DNA of 64,000 bases from Nostocoides sp. Soil756 (lineage in GTDB: Bacteria > Actinomycetota > Actinomycetes > Actinomycetales > Dermatophilaceae), in contig NZ_LMSE01000003.1 of NCBI RefSeq assembly GCF_001428065.1, positions 246,120 to 310,119 on the forward strand, given 5' to 3'. The notes below the pieces were generated by a model. The model was not told where the DNA came from. It searched no databases and was given only the letters and a program-made list of their open reading frames with translations. Each line of letters starts with the position of its first letter. Position 1 is the stretch's first letter. Of the stretch, positions 54,444 through 62,698 are shown one piece after another. The translations under genes and the position numbers were made by a program.

Positions 54444-55829
54444 TCACAGCCTCTCGAAGCCTCGGACGCGCTCCCAGTCGGTGACCGCGGCGTTGAAGGC
54501 CGTGATCTCGACGTCGGCGGCGTTGACGTAGTGGTCGACGACCTCGTCGCCGAACGCGGCCCGCGCGACCTCGCTGGTGGCGAGGAGCTCACGGGCCTGG
54601 GCCAGGGTGGTGGGGACGTGCTCGTAGTCCCCCTGGTAGGCGTTGCCCTCGCAGATCGGGGGCAGCGCGAGCTTCTCGCGGATGCCGTGCAGGCCGCCGG
54701 CCAGCATGGCCGCGACCGCGAGGTAGGGGTTCACGTCGCCGCCGGGCACCCGGTTCTCGACCCGCAATCCGGCGCCGTGGCCGACGACCCGCAGCGCGCA
54801 CGTGCGGTTGTCGGTGCCCCACGCGACGGCGGTGGGGGCGAACGAGCCATCGGCGAACCGCTTGTAGGAGTTGATGTTCGGTGCGTAGAAGTAGGTGAGC
54901 TCGCGCATCGTGGCCAGCAGCCCGGCCAGGAAGTGGTCGAACAGCTCCGAACGCCCACCGTCGCGCTCGTCGTCGGCGAAGACGACCTCGCCCTCGGTGC
55001 CGCGCAGCGACAGGTGGATGTGGCACGAGTTGCCCTCACGGGCGTCGAACTTGGCCATGAAGGTCAGCGACTGCCCGTGCCGGGCCGCGATCTCCTTGGC
55101 GCCGGTCTTGTAGACGACGTGGTTGTCGCAGGTGCGCAGGACCTCGTCGAAGAGGAACCCGACCTCGTGCTGTCCGAAGTTGCACTCGCCCTTGGCCGAC
55201 TCGACCGTCATCCCCGCGCGGTACATCTCGTTGCGGATGTCGCGCAGCACCGGCTCGACCCGGCCGCCGCCGAGGATCGAGTAGTCGACGTTGTAGCGGT
55301 TGGCGCCGGTGAGCCCGTGGTAGCGGCGGTCCCAGGCCTGGTCGTAGGAGTCCTCGAAGAGGATGAACTCCAGCTCGGTGCCGGCGTAGGCACCCCAGCC
55401 CTGCTCGGCGGCCGCGGCGACCTGACGTTTGAGGATGGTGCGGGGCGACTGCAGCACCTCGCCCGAGCCGTCGAGCCAGGTGAGGTCGCTCTGGATGGTG
55501 ACCGACGTGGGGTGCCCGGGGGTGCGGCGCAGGGTGTCGAGGTCCATCGCGAAGAACATGTCGCCGTAGCCGCGCTCCCACGACGAGATGGCGTAGCCAT
55601 CCACCGTGTTCATGTCGACGTCGACGGCCAGCAGGTAGTTGCAGCCCTCGGTCCCGGCCTCGAGGACGTGCTCGAGGAAGAAGGCTCCGTGCAGGCGCTT
55701 GCCCTGGAGCCGCCCCTGCATGTCGGTGAAGCCCACGATGACGGTGTCGACGGTGCCGTCGGCGATGTCGGCCCGCAGCTGCTCGAGGGTCAGCTGCGGC
55801 GGCCCACCGCGGTGTGTCGGGCTCGGCAT
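54444..55829 (-). CDS. Glutamine synthetase family protein, gamma-glutamyl amine ligase (PuuA/GlnA3/GlnA4 type)
   Basis: A 461-residue GS-fold ligase. The metal site is in YAGTELEFILFED (E-x-E), with NSCHIHLSL after it. SYKRFADGSFAPTAVAWGTDNRTCALRV and RVENRVPGGDVNPYLAVAAM are typical of PuuA/GlnA3/GlnA4 rather than GlnA. Homologues attach glutamate to putrescine, polyamines or ethanolamine. Of two ATGs the second (55829) has AGGAGGAG upstream and is used. It lies 14 bases after the FadR-type gene and 10 before ALDH. Substrate choice among the amines is inference. Confidence 0.9.
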   Translation of the reverse strand: MPSPTHRGGPPQLTLEQLRADIADGTVDTVIVGFTDMQGRLQGKRLHGAFFLEHVLEAGTEGCNYLLAVDVDMNTVDGYAISSWERGYGDMFFAMDLDTLRRTPGHPTSVTIQSDLTWLDGSGEVLQSPRTILKRQVAAAAEQGWGAYAGTELEFILFEDSYDQAWDRRYHGLTGANRYNVDYSILGGGRVEPVLRDIRNEMYRAGMTVESAKGECNFGQHEVGFLFDEVLRTCDNHVVYKTGAKEIAARHGQSLTFMAKFDAREGNSCHIHLSLRGTEGEVVFADDERDGGRSELFDHFLAGLLATMRELTYFYAPNINSYKRFADGSFAPTAVAWGTDNRTCALRVVGHGAGLRVENRVPGGDVNPYLAVAAMLAGGLHGIREKLALPPICEGNAYQGDYEHVPTTLAQARELLATSEVARAAFGDEVVDHYVNAADVEITAFNAAVTDWERVRGFERL

Positions 55830-55843
55830 GGTGCTCCTCCTGG

Positions 55844-56569
55844 TCATCCGATGAGACCGCGCAGGAGCGCGGACGTGGCGTCGCAGTGCTCTTCCATGGC
55901 GGTGCGGGCCTCGTCGGCCGCCCCCGTCAGGATGGCATCCACGACCGCCCGGTGCTGGTCGTGGGAGTGCTGGATGTTCGTGCGCAGCACCGGGATGGCC
56001 GACAGCAGCTCACCGAGGGCCGCCTGGGCGCGGGTGACCGCCTCGATGAGCATCGGCGAGCCCGACAGGGTGGCGATGGCCAGGTGCAGGCGCGAGTCGG
56101 CCAGCCGGTGGGCGCCCGGGTCGTCGGCCTCGGCGGTCTCGCGCAGCGACGCGACCAGCCAGGCCCGCTGGTCGCCCGACAGGCCGCGGGAGGCGGCGAG
56201 CCAGGCGGCTCCGGGCTCGACGACCCGGCGGAAGTCGAGCGCGTCGAGCATGGTCGCCCCTCGGCGCACGGCCGGGGCTCCGCTGCCGGGGGTGGGCGCC
56301 GCGTAGGTGACGACGGTGCCCCCGCCGCGGCCCCGGCGGGTGGTGACCAGGCCGGCGTCGCGCAGCGCGGCGATGGCGTCGCGCAGGGTGTTGCGCGCGA
56401 CGCCCATCCGCTCGGCCAGCTCGCGCTCGGGCGGCAGCTGGTCACCGTCGACGAACACCCCGAGCCGGATGGCGGTGGCGAGCTGCTCGACCGTCGTCTC
56501 GAAGGGGTTGCCCACGGTGTGTCGCAGGATGGCGTGCGGGAGGTCGGTGGCGCCCTCGGCGGTCATCAT
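55844..56569 (-). CDS. FadR-subfamily GntR transcriptional regulator
   Basis: A 241-residue regulator. The winged helix contains DQLPPERELAERMGVARNTLRDAIAALRDAGLV, and the all-helical FCD ligand domain runs from about residue 95, with metal-type His/Asp residues in DSRLHLAIATLSGSP and HSHDQHRAVVDAI. Such regulators sense small carboxylates or amino acid derivatives. It is immediately upstream of the ligase gene and has a dyad 47 bases before its start that recurs before the permease gene, so it probably represses the locus and itself. Confidence 0.9.
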   Translation of the reverse strand: MMTAEGATDLPHAILRHTVGNPFETTVEQLATAIRLGVFVDGDQLPPERELAERMGVARNTLRDAIAALRDAGLVTTRRGRGGGTVVTYAAPTPGSGAPAVRRGATMLDALDFRRVVEPGAAWLAASRGLSGDQRAWLVASLRETAEADDPGAHRLADSRLHLAIATLSGSPMLIEAVTRAQAALGELLSAIPVLRTNIQHSHDQHRAVVDAILTGAADEARTAMEEHCDATSALLRGLIG

Positions 56570-56615
56570 CGGTGTCCTCCTCCCGGCGCGGACGGGGCGA
56601 CGGCCCGTGGCTCTT

Positions 56616-56633
56616 TGGTCCGGACTTGGACCA
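56616..56633. promoter_or_regulatory. Predicted operator of the FadR-type regulator, copy 1
   Basis: The dyad TGGTCC-ggactt-GGACCA lies 47 bases upstream of the regulator gene. It shares TCCGGA-nn-TGGACC with the site before the permease gene. Confidence 0.65.
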
Positions 56634-56648
56634 TTACGTCGCAGACTG

Positions 56649-59126
56649 TCACGTCCGGCCGATCCTGGCACCGTCAGGGTCGAAGGGCGCTCGCAGCGAC
56701 ACCCGGACCGGCACGAGGGTCCCCGCGAGGTCGACCTGCCAGCGGCCGGCACGGCACCAGTCGGCGCTCGCTCCCCCGCCGTCCCCGGCGTGGGAGCCGC
56801 GGGGGCCGACCAGGGCCAGCCCGACCGAGGCGCCCACGGTGGCGCCGAACGCGGCGCTGGTCACCCGTCCCACCGGGGCGCCGTCGCGCAGGACGAGCTC
56901 GCCGCCCCAGAGGTAGGCCTGCGGGTCGTCGGCCACGAACGAGACGACCCGTCGCGCCGGGCCGGCCGCCCGCCGGGCCTCGACAGCGGCCCGGCCGAGG
57001 AAGTCGCCCGGACCCCGCAGGGCGCACGCGAAGGTCAGGCCCGCCTCCACGGGGGTGGTCTCGGGGGTCAGCTCGCGCGCGAAGGCCCGGTAGCCCTTCT
57101 CGAGCCGCATCCCCTCGATGGCGGAGTAGCCGGCCGGGACCACACCGAGCTCGGCGCCGGCCGCGAAGAGGTCGTCGTAGAGCAGGGCCGCCTGCTCGGT
57201 GGGCACGTACAGCTCGTACCCCAGCTCGCCCACGTAGGTGATCCGGGTGGCGCGCACCCGAGCCCGCCCGAGGTCGAGCAGCCGCGAGGTACCGAACGGC
57301 TGGGCGGCGTCGTCCAGCGGGGCCGCCGTCAGCCGGCCCAGCAGCTCGCGCGAGCGCGGCCCCATCACGCCCAGGACCGCGTAGGCACTCGTGACGTCGA
57401 CGACGGCCGGGTCACCGACCGCGTGCCGCCGGATCCAGTCCAGGTCGCGCTCGGTGGTGGCGGCGCTGGAGACGACGAGGAACTCGCGAGGGCCCGTCCG
57501 GGTGACCGTGATGTCGGCCTGGTAGCCGCCCGCGGCGTCGAGCATCGGGGTGTAGACCGCGCGCCCCACGGGGACGTCGACGTCCCCGGCGCACACCCAC
57601 CGCAGGGTCGCGAGCGCGTCCGGGCCGGTGACGAGGTACTTGCTGAAGGAGGTCTGGTCGAAGATCCCCACCGCCGCACGGGTGCCGCGCTGCTCGGCGT
57701 CGCACCAGTCGACCCACACGGGCCGCTCCCACCGGTGGTCCAGGCGTGGCTCGACCCCGGACGGCGCGAAGACCAGCGGCCGCTCCCAGCCGTTACGGGT
57801 GCCCATCACGGCCCCCTGAGCCAGGGTGCGCTCGTACACCGGCGAGCACCGTTGCGGCCGCCCCGAGACGGGTTCACGCCCGGGCCACGGCACGGCGTAG
57901 TGCAGCCCCAGCACCTCGGCCACCCGCGATCGCAGCCACGCGCGGTTCCCCGCGCTGGCCGGGAAGCGGCGGACGTCGACGGCCACGAGGTCCATGGTCG
58001 GCTCGCCCTCGACGACCCACTCGGCCAGGGCGCGGCCCGCGCCGCCGGCCGAGGCGATGCCCACCGAGTTGAATCCGGCGGCGACGTAGAACCCCTCGCA
58101 CTCGGGCGCCGGGCCGAGCAGGAACTGGTTGTCGGGGGTGAAGGACTCGGGGCCGTTGTAGAACGTGCGGATGCCGGTCTCGGCCAGCACCGGCAGCCGG
58201 TGCACCGCGCTGTCCATCAGGATCTCGAAGTGCTCCCAGTCCTCGTCGAGCAGCTGGAACTCGAAGGGGCGCGGGATGTCCTCGGGCGCCACCCACGGCT
58301 TGGCCTCGGGTTCGAACCCGCCCACCAGCAGGCCGCCGACCTCCTCCTTGACGTAGGTCCAGCCGTCGGGGTCGCGCAGCACCGGCAGGTCGCGGTGCAC
58401 CCCCGGCACCTGGTCGGTGACGACGTAGAAGTGCTCGGCCGAGTGCAGCGGCACGTTCACCCCGGCCATCGCTCCCACCAGGGGCGCCCACTGCCCGGCG
58501 GCGTCGACGAGCACCTCGCACTCCACGTCGCCGTGGTCGGTGCGCACGCCGGTGACGCGCGGGCGGTAGCGCCCCTCGACCGTGGTGACCCCCGTGACCC
58601 GCACCCGCTCCTCGATGCGCACCCCGAGGGTGCGCGCCCCCTTGGCCAGGGCCTGGGTCAGGTCGGCCGGGTCGGCCCGCCCGTCGCCCGGCAGCCAGAT
58701 CGCTCCGACGAGGTCGTCGGTGCGGATGAGGGGGTAGCGCTCGCCGGCCTGCTCGGGCGTGAGCAGCTCGCACTCGAGGTCGTAGGCCGAGGCGCTGGCG
58801 GCGGTGCGCCGCAGCTGCACCATCCGCTCGGGGGTGCGCGCGAGGGTGAGCCCGCCGCAGACCCGGTACCCGGTGGCGAGCCCGGTCTCGGCCTCGAGCC
58901 GGGCGTACAGCTCGGTCGAGTACCGCACCAGCCGGGTGCCGGCCTCGCTGGCCCGCAGCTGGCCGACCAGCCCGGCGGCGTGCCAGGTGGTGCCGCACGA
59001 GAGGGTGCCCTGCTCGAGCACCAGCACGTCGGTGACCCCGAGGTGGGCCAGGTGGTAGGCGATGGATGCTCCGATGACACCGCCGCCGACCACGACGACG
59101 CGGGCCCGGCTCGGCAGGACGGTCAT
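56649..59126 (-). CDS. FAD-dependent oxidoreductase with GcvT domain (dimethylglycine/sarcosine dehydrogenase-like)
   Basis: An 825-residue fusion. Residues 1-400 are a DAO-type FAD domain (VVVVGGGVIGASIAYHLAHLG, GTTWHAAGLVGQL and GGLLVGGFEPEAKPW). From about 430, a GcvT-like folate-binding region follows: VGIFDQTSFSKYLVTGPDAL, YTPMLDAAGGYQADITVTR, GELGYELYVPTEQAALLYDDL and EKGYRAFARELTPETTPVEAGL. The family oxidatively demethylates N-methylated amines such as dimethylglycine and sarcosine, passing the methyl group to tetrahydrofolate. Its ATG overlaps the kinase stop (ATGA). It could oxidise an N-methylated or gamma-glutamylated amine here. Confidence 0.9.
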   Translation of the reverse strand: MTVLPSRARVVVVGGGVIGASIAYHLAHLGVTDVLVLEQGTLSCGTTWHAAGLVGQLRASEAGTRLVRYSTELYARLEAETGLATGYRVCGGLTLARTPERMVQLRRTAASASAYDLECELLTPEQAGERYPLIRTDDLVGAIWLPGDGRADPADLTQALAKGARTLGVRIEERVRVTGVTTVEGRYRPRVTGVRTDHGDVECEVLVDAAGQWAPLVGAMAGVNVPLHSAEHFYVVTDQVPGVHRDLPVLRDPDGWTYVKEEVGGLLVGGFEPEAKPWVAPEDIPRPFEFQLLDEDWEHFEILMDSAVHRLPVLAETGIRTFYNGPESFTPDNQFLLGPAPECEGFYVAAGFNSVGIASAGGAGRALAEWVVEGEPTMDLVAVDVRRFPASAGNRAWLRSRVAEVLGLHYAVPWPGREPVSGRPQRCSPVYERTLAQGAVMGTRNGWERPLVFAPSGVEPRLDHRWERPVWVDWCDAEQRGTRAAVGIFDQTSFSKYLVTGPDALATLRWVCAGDVDVPVGRAVYTPMLDAAGGYQADITVTRTGPREFLVVSSAATTERDLDWIRRHAVGDPAVVDVTSAYAVLGVMGPRSRELLGRLTAAPLDDAAQPFGTSRLLDLGRARVRATRITYVGELGYELYVPTEQAALLYDDLFAAGAELGVVPAGYSAIEGMRLEKGYRAFARELTPETTPVEAGLTFACALRGPGDFLGRAAVEARRAAGPARRVVSFVADDPQAYLWGGELVLRDGAPVGRVTSAAFGATVGASVGLALVGPRGSHAGDGGGASADWCRAGRWQVDLAGTLVPVRVSLRAPFDPDGARIGRT

Positions 59127-60070
59127 CGCGTCGCCCCCACCCGGTCGAGCAGGTGGCCCAGGCCGCGGTCGGCGAAGCGCTCGGCGGCGCGGTCGAGCTT
59201 GTCGGCGGCCCAGCCGGCGAAGTCGAACGAGAGCGTGCTGGTGCCGGCCTGGATGACGCCCCACAGCGTCCAGGCGTGCGCGGCCGCCCCGACGAAGAGG
59301 CGAGCCCGGTCGAGCAGGGCCTCGGCCCGGGCCGCATCGGGCTCGTAGGCGTGGACCAGGGCGGCCAGGGCGTCGTCGTCGAGCCCGGCCTCCTGGGCGA
59401 GGTTGCCGAGCTCGAACGCCGCCTCCCCCATCCCGCTGTACTCGAAGTCGATGATGCGCACCCGCTCGCCGTCGTCGAGGAGGTTGGCCGCCAGCAGGTC
59501 GTTGTGGCACGACACGCGCGCGGGACGGTGCGCGGCCAGGGCCGCCTCGACCCGGGCCGCGGTGGCGGCCAGGTCGTCGTAGCCCGCCGGCGGCTCGAGC
59601 CCGTGCTCGCGGGCCAGGGCCAGGTAGCGCCGCTGGAGCTCGAAGACGTCGAAGACACCCTCGAAGGGCTCGGCGCCGTGCAGGGTCCGCACCGCGTCGG
59701 CCACCCGGTCGAGGTCGAGCGCGACGTCGGCATCGGTGAGCGTGCGCGACGGGATGTAGTCCACCACCAGCACCCCCTCTCCGGGCAGGTGTCCGAGCAC
59801 CTGCGGAGCCACCCCGACCGCCGCGGCCCGGCGCGAGTTCGCGACCTCGCACTCCCGGTCGACCGCGAGCAGGGCGGTGGCCGGGTCGGAGAGGCGAACC
59901 ACGACGTCGGGGCCGCCGTCGAAGCGGACCCGCAGGATGCGGTTGGTCAGCCCACCCTCGAGCTCGGTGACCCGGCGCGGGCGATGGGCGTGGGCCGCGA
60001 GCGCGGGGACGCGGGTGAGGGCCAGCTCGATGGTCGGGCCCTCACCCGCGGGCTCGCGGGACGGGGTCAG
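59123..60070 (-). CDS. Choline/ethanolamine kinase-like phosphotransferase
   Basis: A 315-residue kinase-fold protein. VTELEGGLTNRILRVRF and DVVVRLSDPATALLAVDRECEVA form the N-lobe, the catalytic loop is VSCHNDLLAANLL and the metal loop is IIDFEYSGMGEAAFELGNL. These match choline/ethanolamine kinases (LicA/ChoK) better than antibiotic kinases. No ATG, GTG or TTG is available upstream of the N-lobe in this frame. A CTG at 60070 overlaps the permease stop as CTGA, and I propose it as the start. Its product would be a phosphorylated amino alcohol. Confidence 0.78.
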   Translation of the reverse strand: MTPSREPAGEGPTIELALTRVPALAAHAHRPRRVTELEGGLTNRILRVRFDGGPDVVVRLSDPATALLAVDRECEVANSRRAAAVGVAPQVLGHLPGEGVLVVDYIPSRTLTDADVALDLDRVADAVRTLHGAEPFEGVFDVFELQRRYLALAREHGLEPPAGYDDLAATAARVEAALAAHRPARVSCHNDLLAANLLDDGERVRIIDFEYSGMGEAAFELGNLAQEAGLDDDALAALVHAYEPDAARAEALLDRARLFVGAAAHAWTLWGVIQAGTSTLSFDFAGWAADKLDRAAERFADRGLGHLLDRVGATR

Positions 60071-61734
60071 TGCTTCGGCCCCGGTTCGGCCGGCCCGTCG
60101 TGGGCCACCCCGCCGTGGGCGCTGCCGCCGTGGTGCTCCAGCGCGATCTCGTCGGCGCCGGACACCCCGTCCGGGAGGTCGAGGGTGACCTTGGGCCCGG
60201 TGAACCACTTCTTCGCCGACAGGTGCCACCCGACCCACAGCGCGATCAGGGTGCCGCCCATGAGGATCGGGGCGTAGTTGACGAACTTCCACTCGAAGGT
60301 CTCGTGGAACGGGTTGGCCGCCGGGGTGAAGGGCAGGATGAAGTAGACCGAGATGATCGCGATCTCCGCGACCGCCACCGGGGCCATCCACCGCCACTTG
60401 CGGCCGAGGTTCCACCGCCCCTGGGGGAAGGCGTCGCCCTGACGCCAGCGCAGGTAGATGGGGATCGCGAAGGCCGTGTAGAGGCCGATGACACCCACCG
60501 AGACCACGGCGTAGAAGGCGACCGGCACGATGAGCGGGGCGTCCGCGGTGCCGAGGTTGACCTCGACCAGGGCCGGCAGGGTGATGATCGCCGCGATGAC
60601 CGACGAGACGATGACGGCGTTGGCCGGCACCTTGCGGGCGTTCAGCCGGGCCCAGCGCGACGAGCCGGGGACGGCCCCGTCACGGCTGAAGGCGAACAGC
60701 ATCCGGCTCGTCGACGTCATGCACGCGGCGGTGCAGAACACCTGGGCGATGCTCGCGATGAGCAGCACGGTGCCCGCCCAGCCCGAGGACAGCGCCTGGT
60801 TGAAGATGACGGCCACGCCGCCGCCACCGGCGGTCACCCCGGCCGGGTCCTGCACCGCGAACAGGAAGGCGAGCAGGAGGAACCAGCCGCCGATCGCGGA
60901 GTAGAGGATCGAGCGCCAGATGCCCTTGGCCGCACCGTCGGCGGCCCCGTGGGTCTCCTCGGAGAGGTGAGCCGAGGCGTCGAAGCCGGTGATCGTGTAC
61001 TGGGTGAGGAGGAAGCCGAGCGGCAGCACGTAGAACCAGAAGCCGATGCCGCTGTCCTGACCGCCGGCCAGTCCCCCGCTGTTGTTGACCCGCATGGTGA
61101 AGACGTCGGCGATGCTCATGTGCTTGTCGGGCAGGAACACCAGGATCAGGATGATGACGGCGGCGCCGATGACGTGCCACCACACCGAGATGTTGTTGAG
61201 CAGGGCGAGCAGGTGGCCCCCGAAGATGTTGATCAGGGCCGTGAGGACCAGCACGACGAGGAACATCACGAAGACCCGGCTGAGGCTGTAGCCCGCGGCC
61301 CACGACTCGCTCATCGTGCTGAAGGACAGGTCGAAGAACGTCGCGGCGCCGTAGGCCACCGACGCGTCGATCGCGAGCAGCCCGATGAGGTTGAGCCAGC
61401 CGGTGTAGTAGCCGGCCTTGACGCCGCCGAGCTTGCTGGCCCACCAGTAGATGCCACCGGAGGTCGGGTAGGCCGAGACCAGCTCGCTCATGCACAGGCC
61501 GATGATGAGGATGAAGACCGACACGATGGGCCAGCCGATGGAGATGGCGATCGGGCCGCCGTTGTTCCAGGCCTGGCCGAAGGTCGTGAAGCACCCGGCG
61601 AGGATCGAGATGATCGAGAACGAGATCGCGAAGTTGGAGAAGCTCGACCACGTGCGGCTGAGCTCCTGCTTGTAGCCCAGCTCGGCGAGGAGCTCCTCGT
61701 CGGACTTGGGGCTGGTCGATGGGGACGCGCTCAC
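60067..61734 (-). CDS. APC-superfamily amino acid/amine permease (BAT/GabP-like)
   Basis: A 555-residue, 12-helix permease. WSSFSNFAISFSIISILAGCFTTF and AYPTSGGIYWWASKLGG are the family blocks (SGGIY), and ITGFDASAHLSEETH is the helix 6/7 region shared by GABA, choline and ethanolamine permeases of the BAT group. The last 25 residues are His/Gly-rich. The GTG at 61734 is preferred to an ATG two codons upstream because AGAGG is then 5 bases away. It is first in the amine locus, after two dyads. Confidence 0.9.
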   Translation of the reverse strand: MSASPSTSPKSDEELLAELGYKQELSRTWSSFSNFAISFSIISILAGCFTTFGQAWNNGGPIAISIGWPIVSVFILIIGLCMSELVSAYPTSGGIYWWASKLGGVKAGYYTGWLNLIGLLAIDASVAYGAATFFDLSFSTMSESWAAGYSLSRVFVMFLVVLVLTALINIFGGHLLALLNNISVWWHVIGAAVIILILVFLPDKHMSIADVFTMRVNNSGGLAGGQDSGIGFWFYVLPLGFLLTQYTITGFDASAHLSEETHGAADGAAKGIWRSILYSAIGGWFLLLAFLFAVQDPAGVTAGGGGVAVIFNQALSSGWAGTVLLIASIAQVFCTAACMTSTSRMLFAFSRDGAVPGSSRWARLNARKVPANAVIVSSVIAAIITLPALVEVNLGTADAPLIVPVAFYAVVSVGVIGLYTAFAIPIYLRWRQGDAFPQGRWNLGRKWRWMAPVAVAEIAIISVYFILPFTPAANPFHETFEWKFVNYAPILMGGTLIALWVGWHLSAKKWFTGPKVTLDLPDGVSGADEIALEHHGGSAHGGVAHDGPAEPGPKH

Positions 61735-61748
61735 ATGCACCTCTTGAT

Positions 61749-61762
61749 GTCCGGAAGTGGAC
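61749..61762. promoter_or_regulatory. Predicted operator of the FadR-type regulator, copy 2
   Basis: GTCC-ggaagt-GGAC just before the permease start. Its TGTCCGGAAGTGGACC context matches copy 1. Confidence 0.55.
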
Positions 61763-61792
61763 CGATGGCCCGCGGTGGCTGACGTGGTGCAC

Positions 61793-61822
61793 AGACAACA
61801 CCCGGCGTCGGCCGGCTGTCAA
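61793..61822 (-). promoter_or_regulatory. Promoter of the permease operon
   Basis: On the minus strand, a perfect TTGACA (61822-61817) and TTGTCT are 18 bases apart. The dyad at 61820-61843 overlaps the -35 edge. Confidence 0.45.
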
Positions 61823-61843
61823 TGGTCCGTCCGCAGACCATTG
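61820..61843. promoter_or_regulatory. Dyad at the permease promoter
   Basis: A perfect dyad, CAATGGTC-n8-GACCATTG, abuts the TTGACA. It shares the TGGTC/GACCA halves with the copy 1 operator at a wider spacing. Confidence 0.6.
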
Positions 61844-61881
61844 AGCCGCGATGACGAGCGAGCGGCCCCGGAACCGCACGA

Positions 61882-61913
61882 GGCCCCGACCGCCCCGCAG
61901 GACGGTCGGGGCC
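61882..61913 (-). terminator. Terminator after the membrane coiled-coil gene
   Basis: A perfect 11-bp stem (GGCCCCGACCG at 61882-61892 with its complement at 61903-61913) starts 16 bases after the stop. Confidence 0.7.
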
Positions 61914-61929
61914 CCGTGGGAGGCTGCGC

Positions 61930-62517
61930 TCAGACGGTGGGGTCGCGCCGCTCGTCGGTGCGGGCCGCGTCCTCCACCGGGTGCTCGTCGGCGCGCTCGA
62001 CCCGGTGCTCGTCGGCCCGCTCGACCCGATGCTCGTCGGCGCGCTGGACCGGGCGCTCGTCGGCCCGCTCCCCCCGCTCGGTGCGGTAGCCGCCGGTCGG
62101 GTCGGTGCGCTCGGCGTCCATCCGCTCGCCGGTCCGGGGGTCGAGCCGGTGGCCGTCGTCGTCGGTGGGGACGTCCGGGTCGTGCAGGTCGGCCTCGCGC
62201 AGCCGCGCCTCGCGCTCGTCGCGGATCTCGTCGGCGGACGCGGCGCGCTGGTCGGCCTCCTCCTGGAGGCGTTCGGCGTCGAGCTGACGCTGGCGGGCCT
62301 CGGCCTGGGCCAGGTCGGACTCGGCCCGGGCGCGTGCGGCATCCGCCTCGCGCTGGGCCAGCTCGCGGTCGTGCTGGGTAGCGTCCTCGCGGATCTCCTG
62401 GGCGTGCGCCCGCTCGGCCTCGACCTTGCGGGTGCCGCCGCGACGCAGGAGGACCGCGGCGACGGCCAGGAGCACGAGGACGACGACGATGATGATGGCG
62501 AGGGTCATGCCGGTCAT
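61930..62517 (-). CDS. Membrane-anchored coiled-coil protein with 8-residue repeats
   Basis: A 195-residue protein. Residues 4-25 are a transmembrane helix (LAIIIVVVLVLLAVAAVLL). Residues about 30-105 are an Ala/Glu/Arg heptad-rich coiled coil. The C-terminal third is acidic and basic, with about four copies of an 8-residue unit, ERADEHRV. No enzymatic motif is present. Proteins of this layout occur in actinobacteria without a known role; a cytoplasmic scaffold or stress role is possible but unproven. A strong hairpin follows, and ilvE lies upstream on the same strand across 181 bases. Confidence 0.75.
   Translation of the reverse strand: MTGMTLAIIIVVVLVLLAVAAVLLRRGGTRKVEAERAHAQEIREDATQHDRELAQREADAARARAESDLAQAEARQRQLDAERLQEEADQRAASADEIRDEREARLREADLHDPDVPTDDDGHRLDPRTGERMDAERTDPTGGYRTERGERADERPVQRADEHRVERADEHRVERADEHPVEDAARTDERRDPTV
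61981..62076. repeat. 24-base tandem coding repeat, four copies
   Basis: Four units of GTGCTCGTCGGCGCGCTCGA plus 4 bases encode the C-terminal ADEHRVER repeats of the membrane coiled-coil protein. Confidence 0.85.
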
Positions 62518-62698
62518 GGGTGGCTCCTGAGGCAGGGGACGGCGGTGCCGAGCAACCTAGTCCCCGGCGTGCTCGTGCAGGGTCCGCGTGACACACGAAA
62601 CCCGAGGTCACGGTGGGTACGGTCGCGCCCCGGAACGCCGCGACGGCATCCGACGGCAGCGGGCGGCATCCGGCCCAGGCGCCCGTCCGCCGGGGAGG

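Noticed and set aside
61981..62076. Regular repeats that might suggest a CRISPR array
   Set aside because: The units are adjacent with no unique spacers and encode a peptide repeat.
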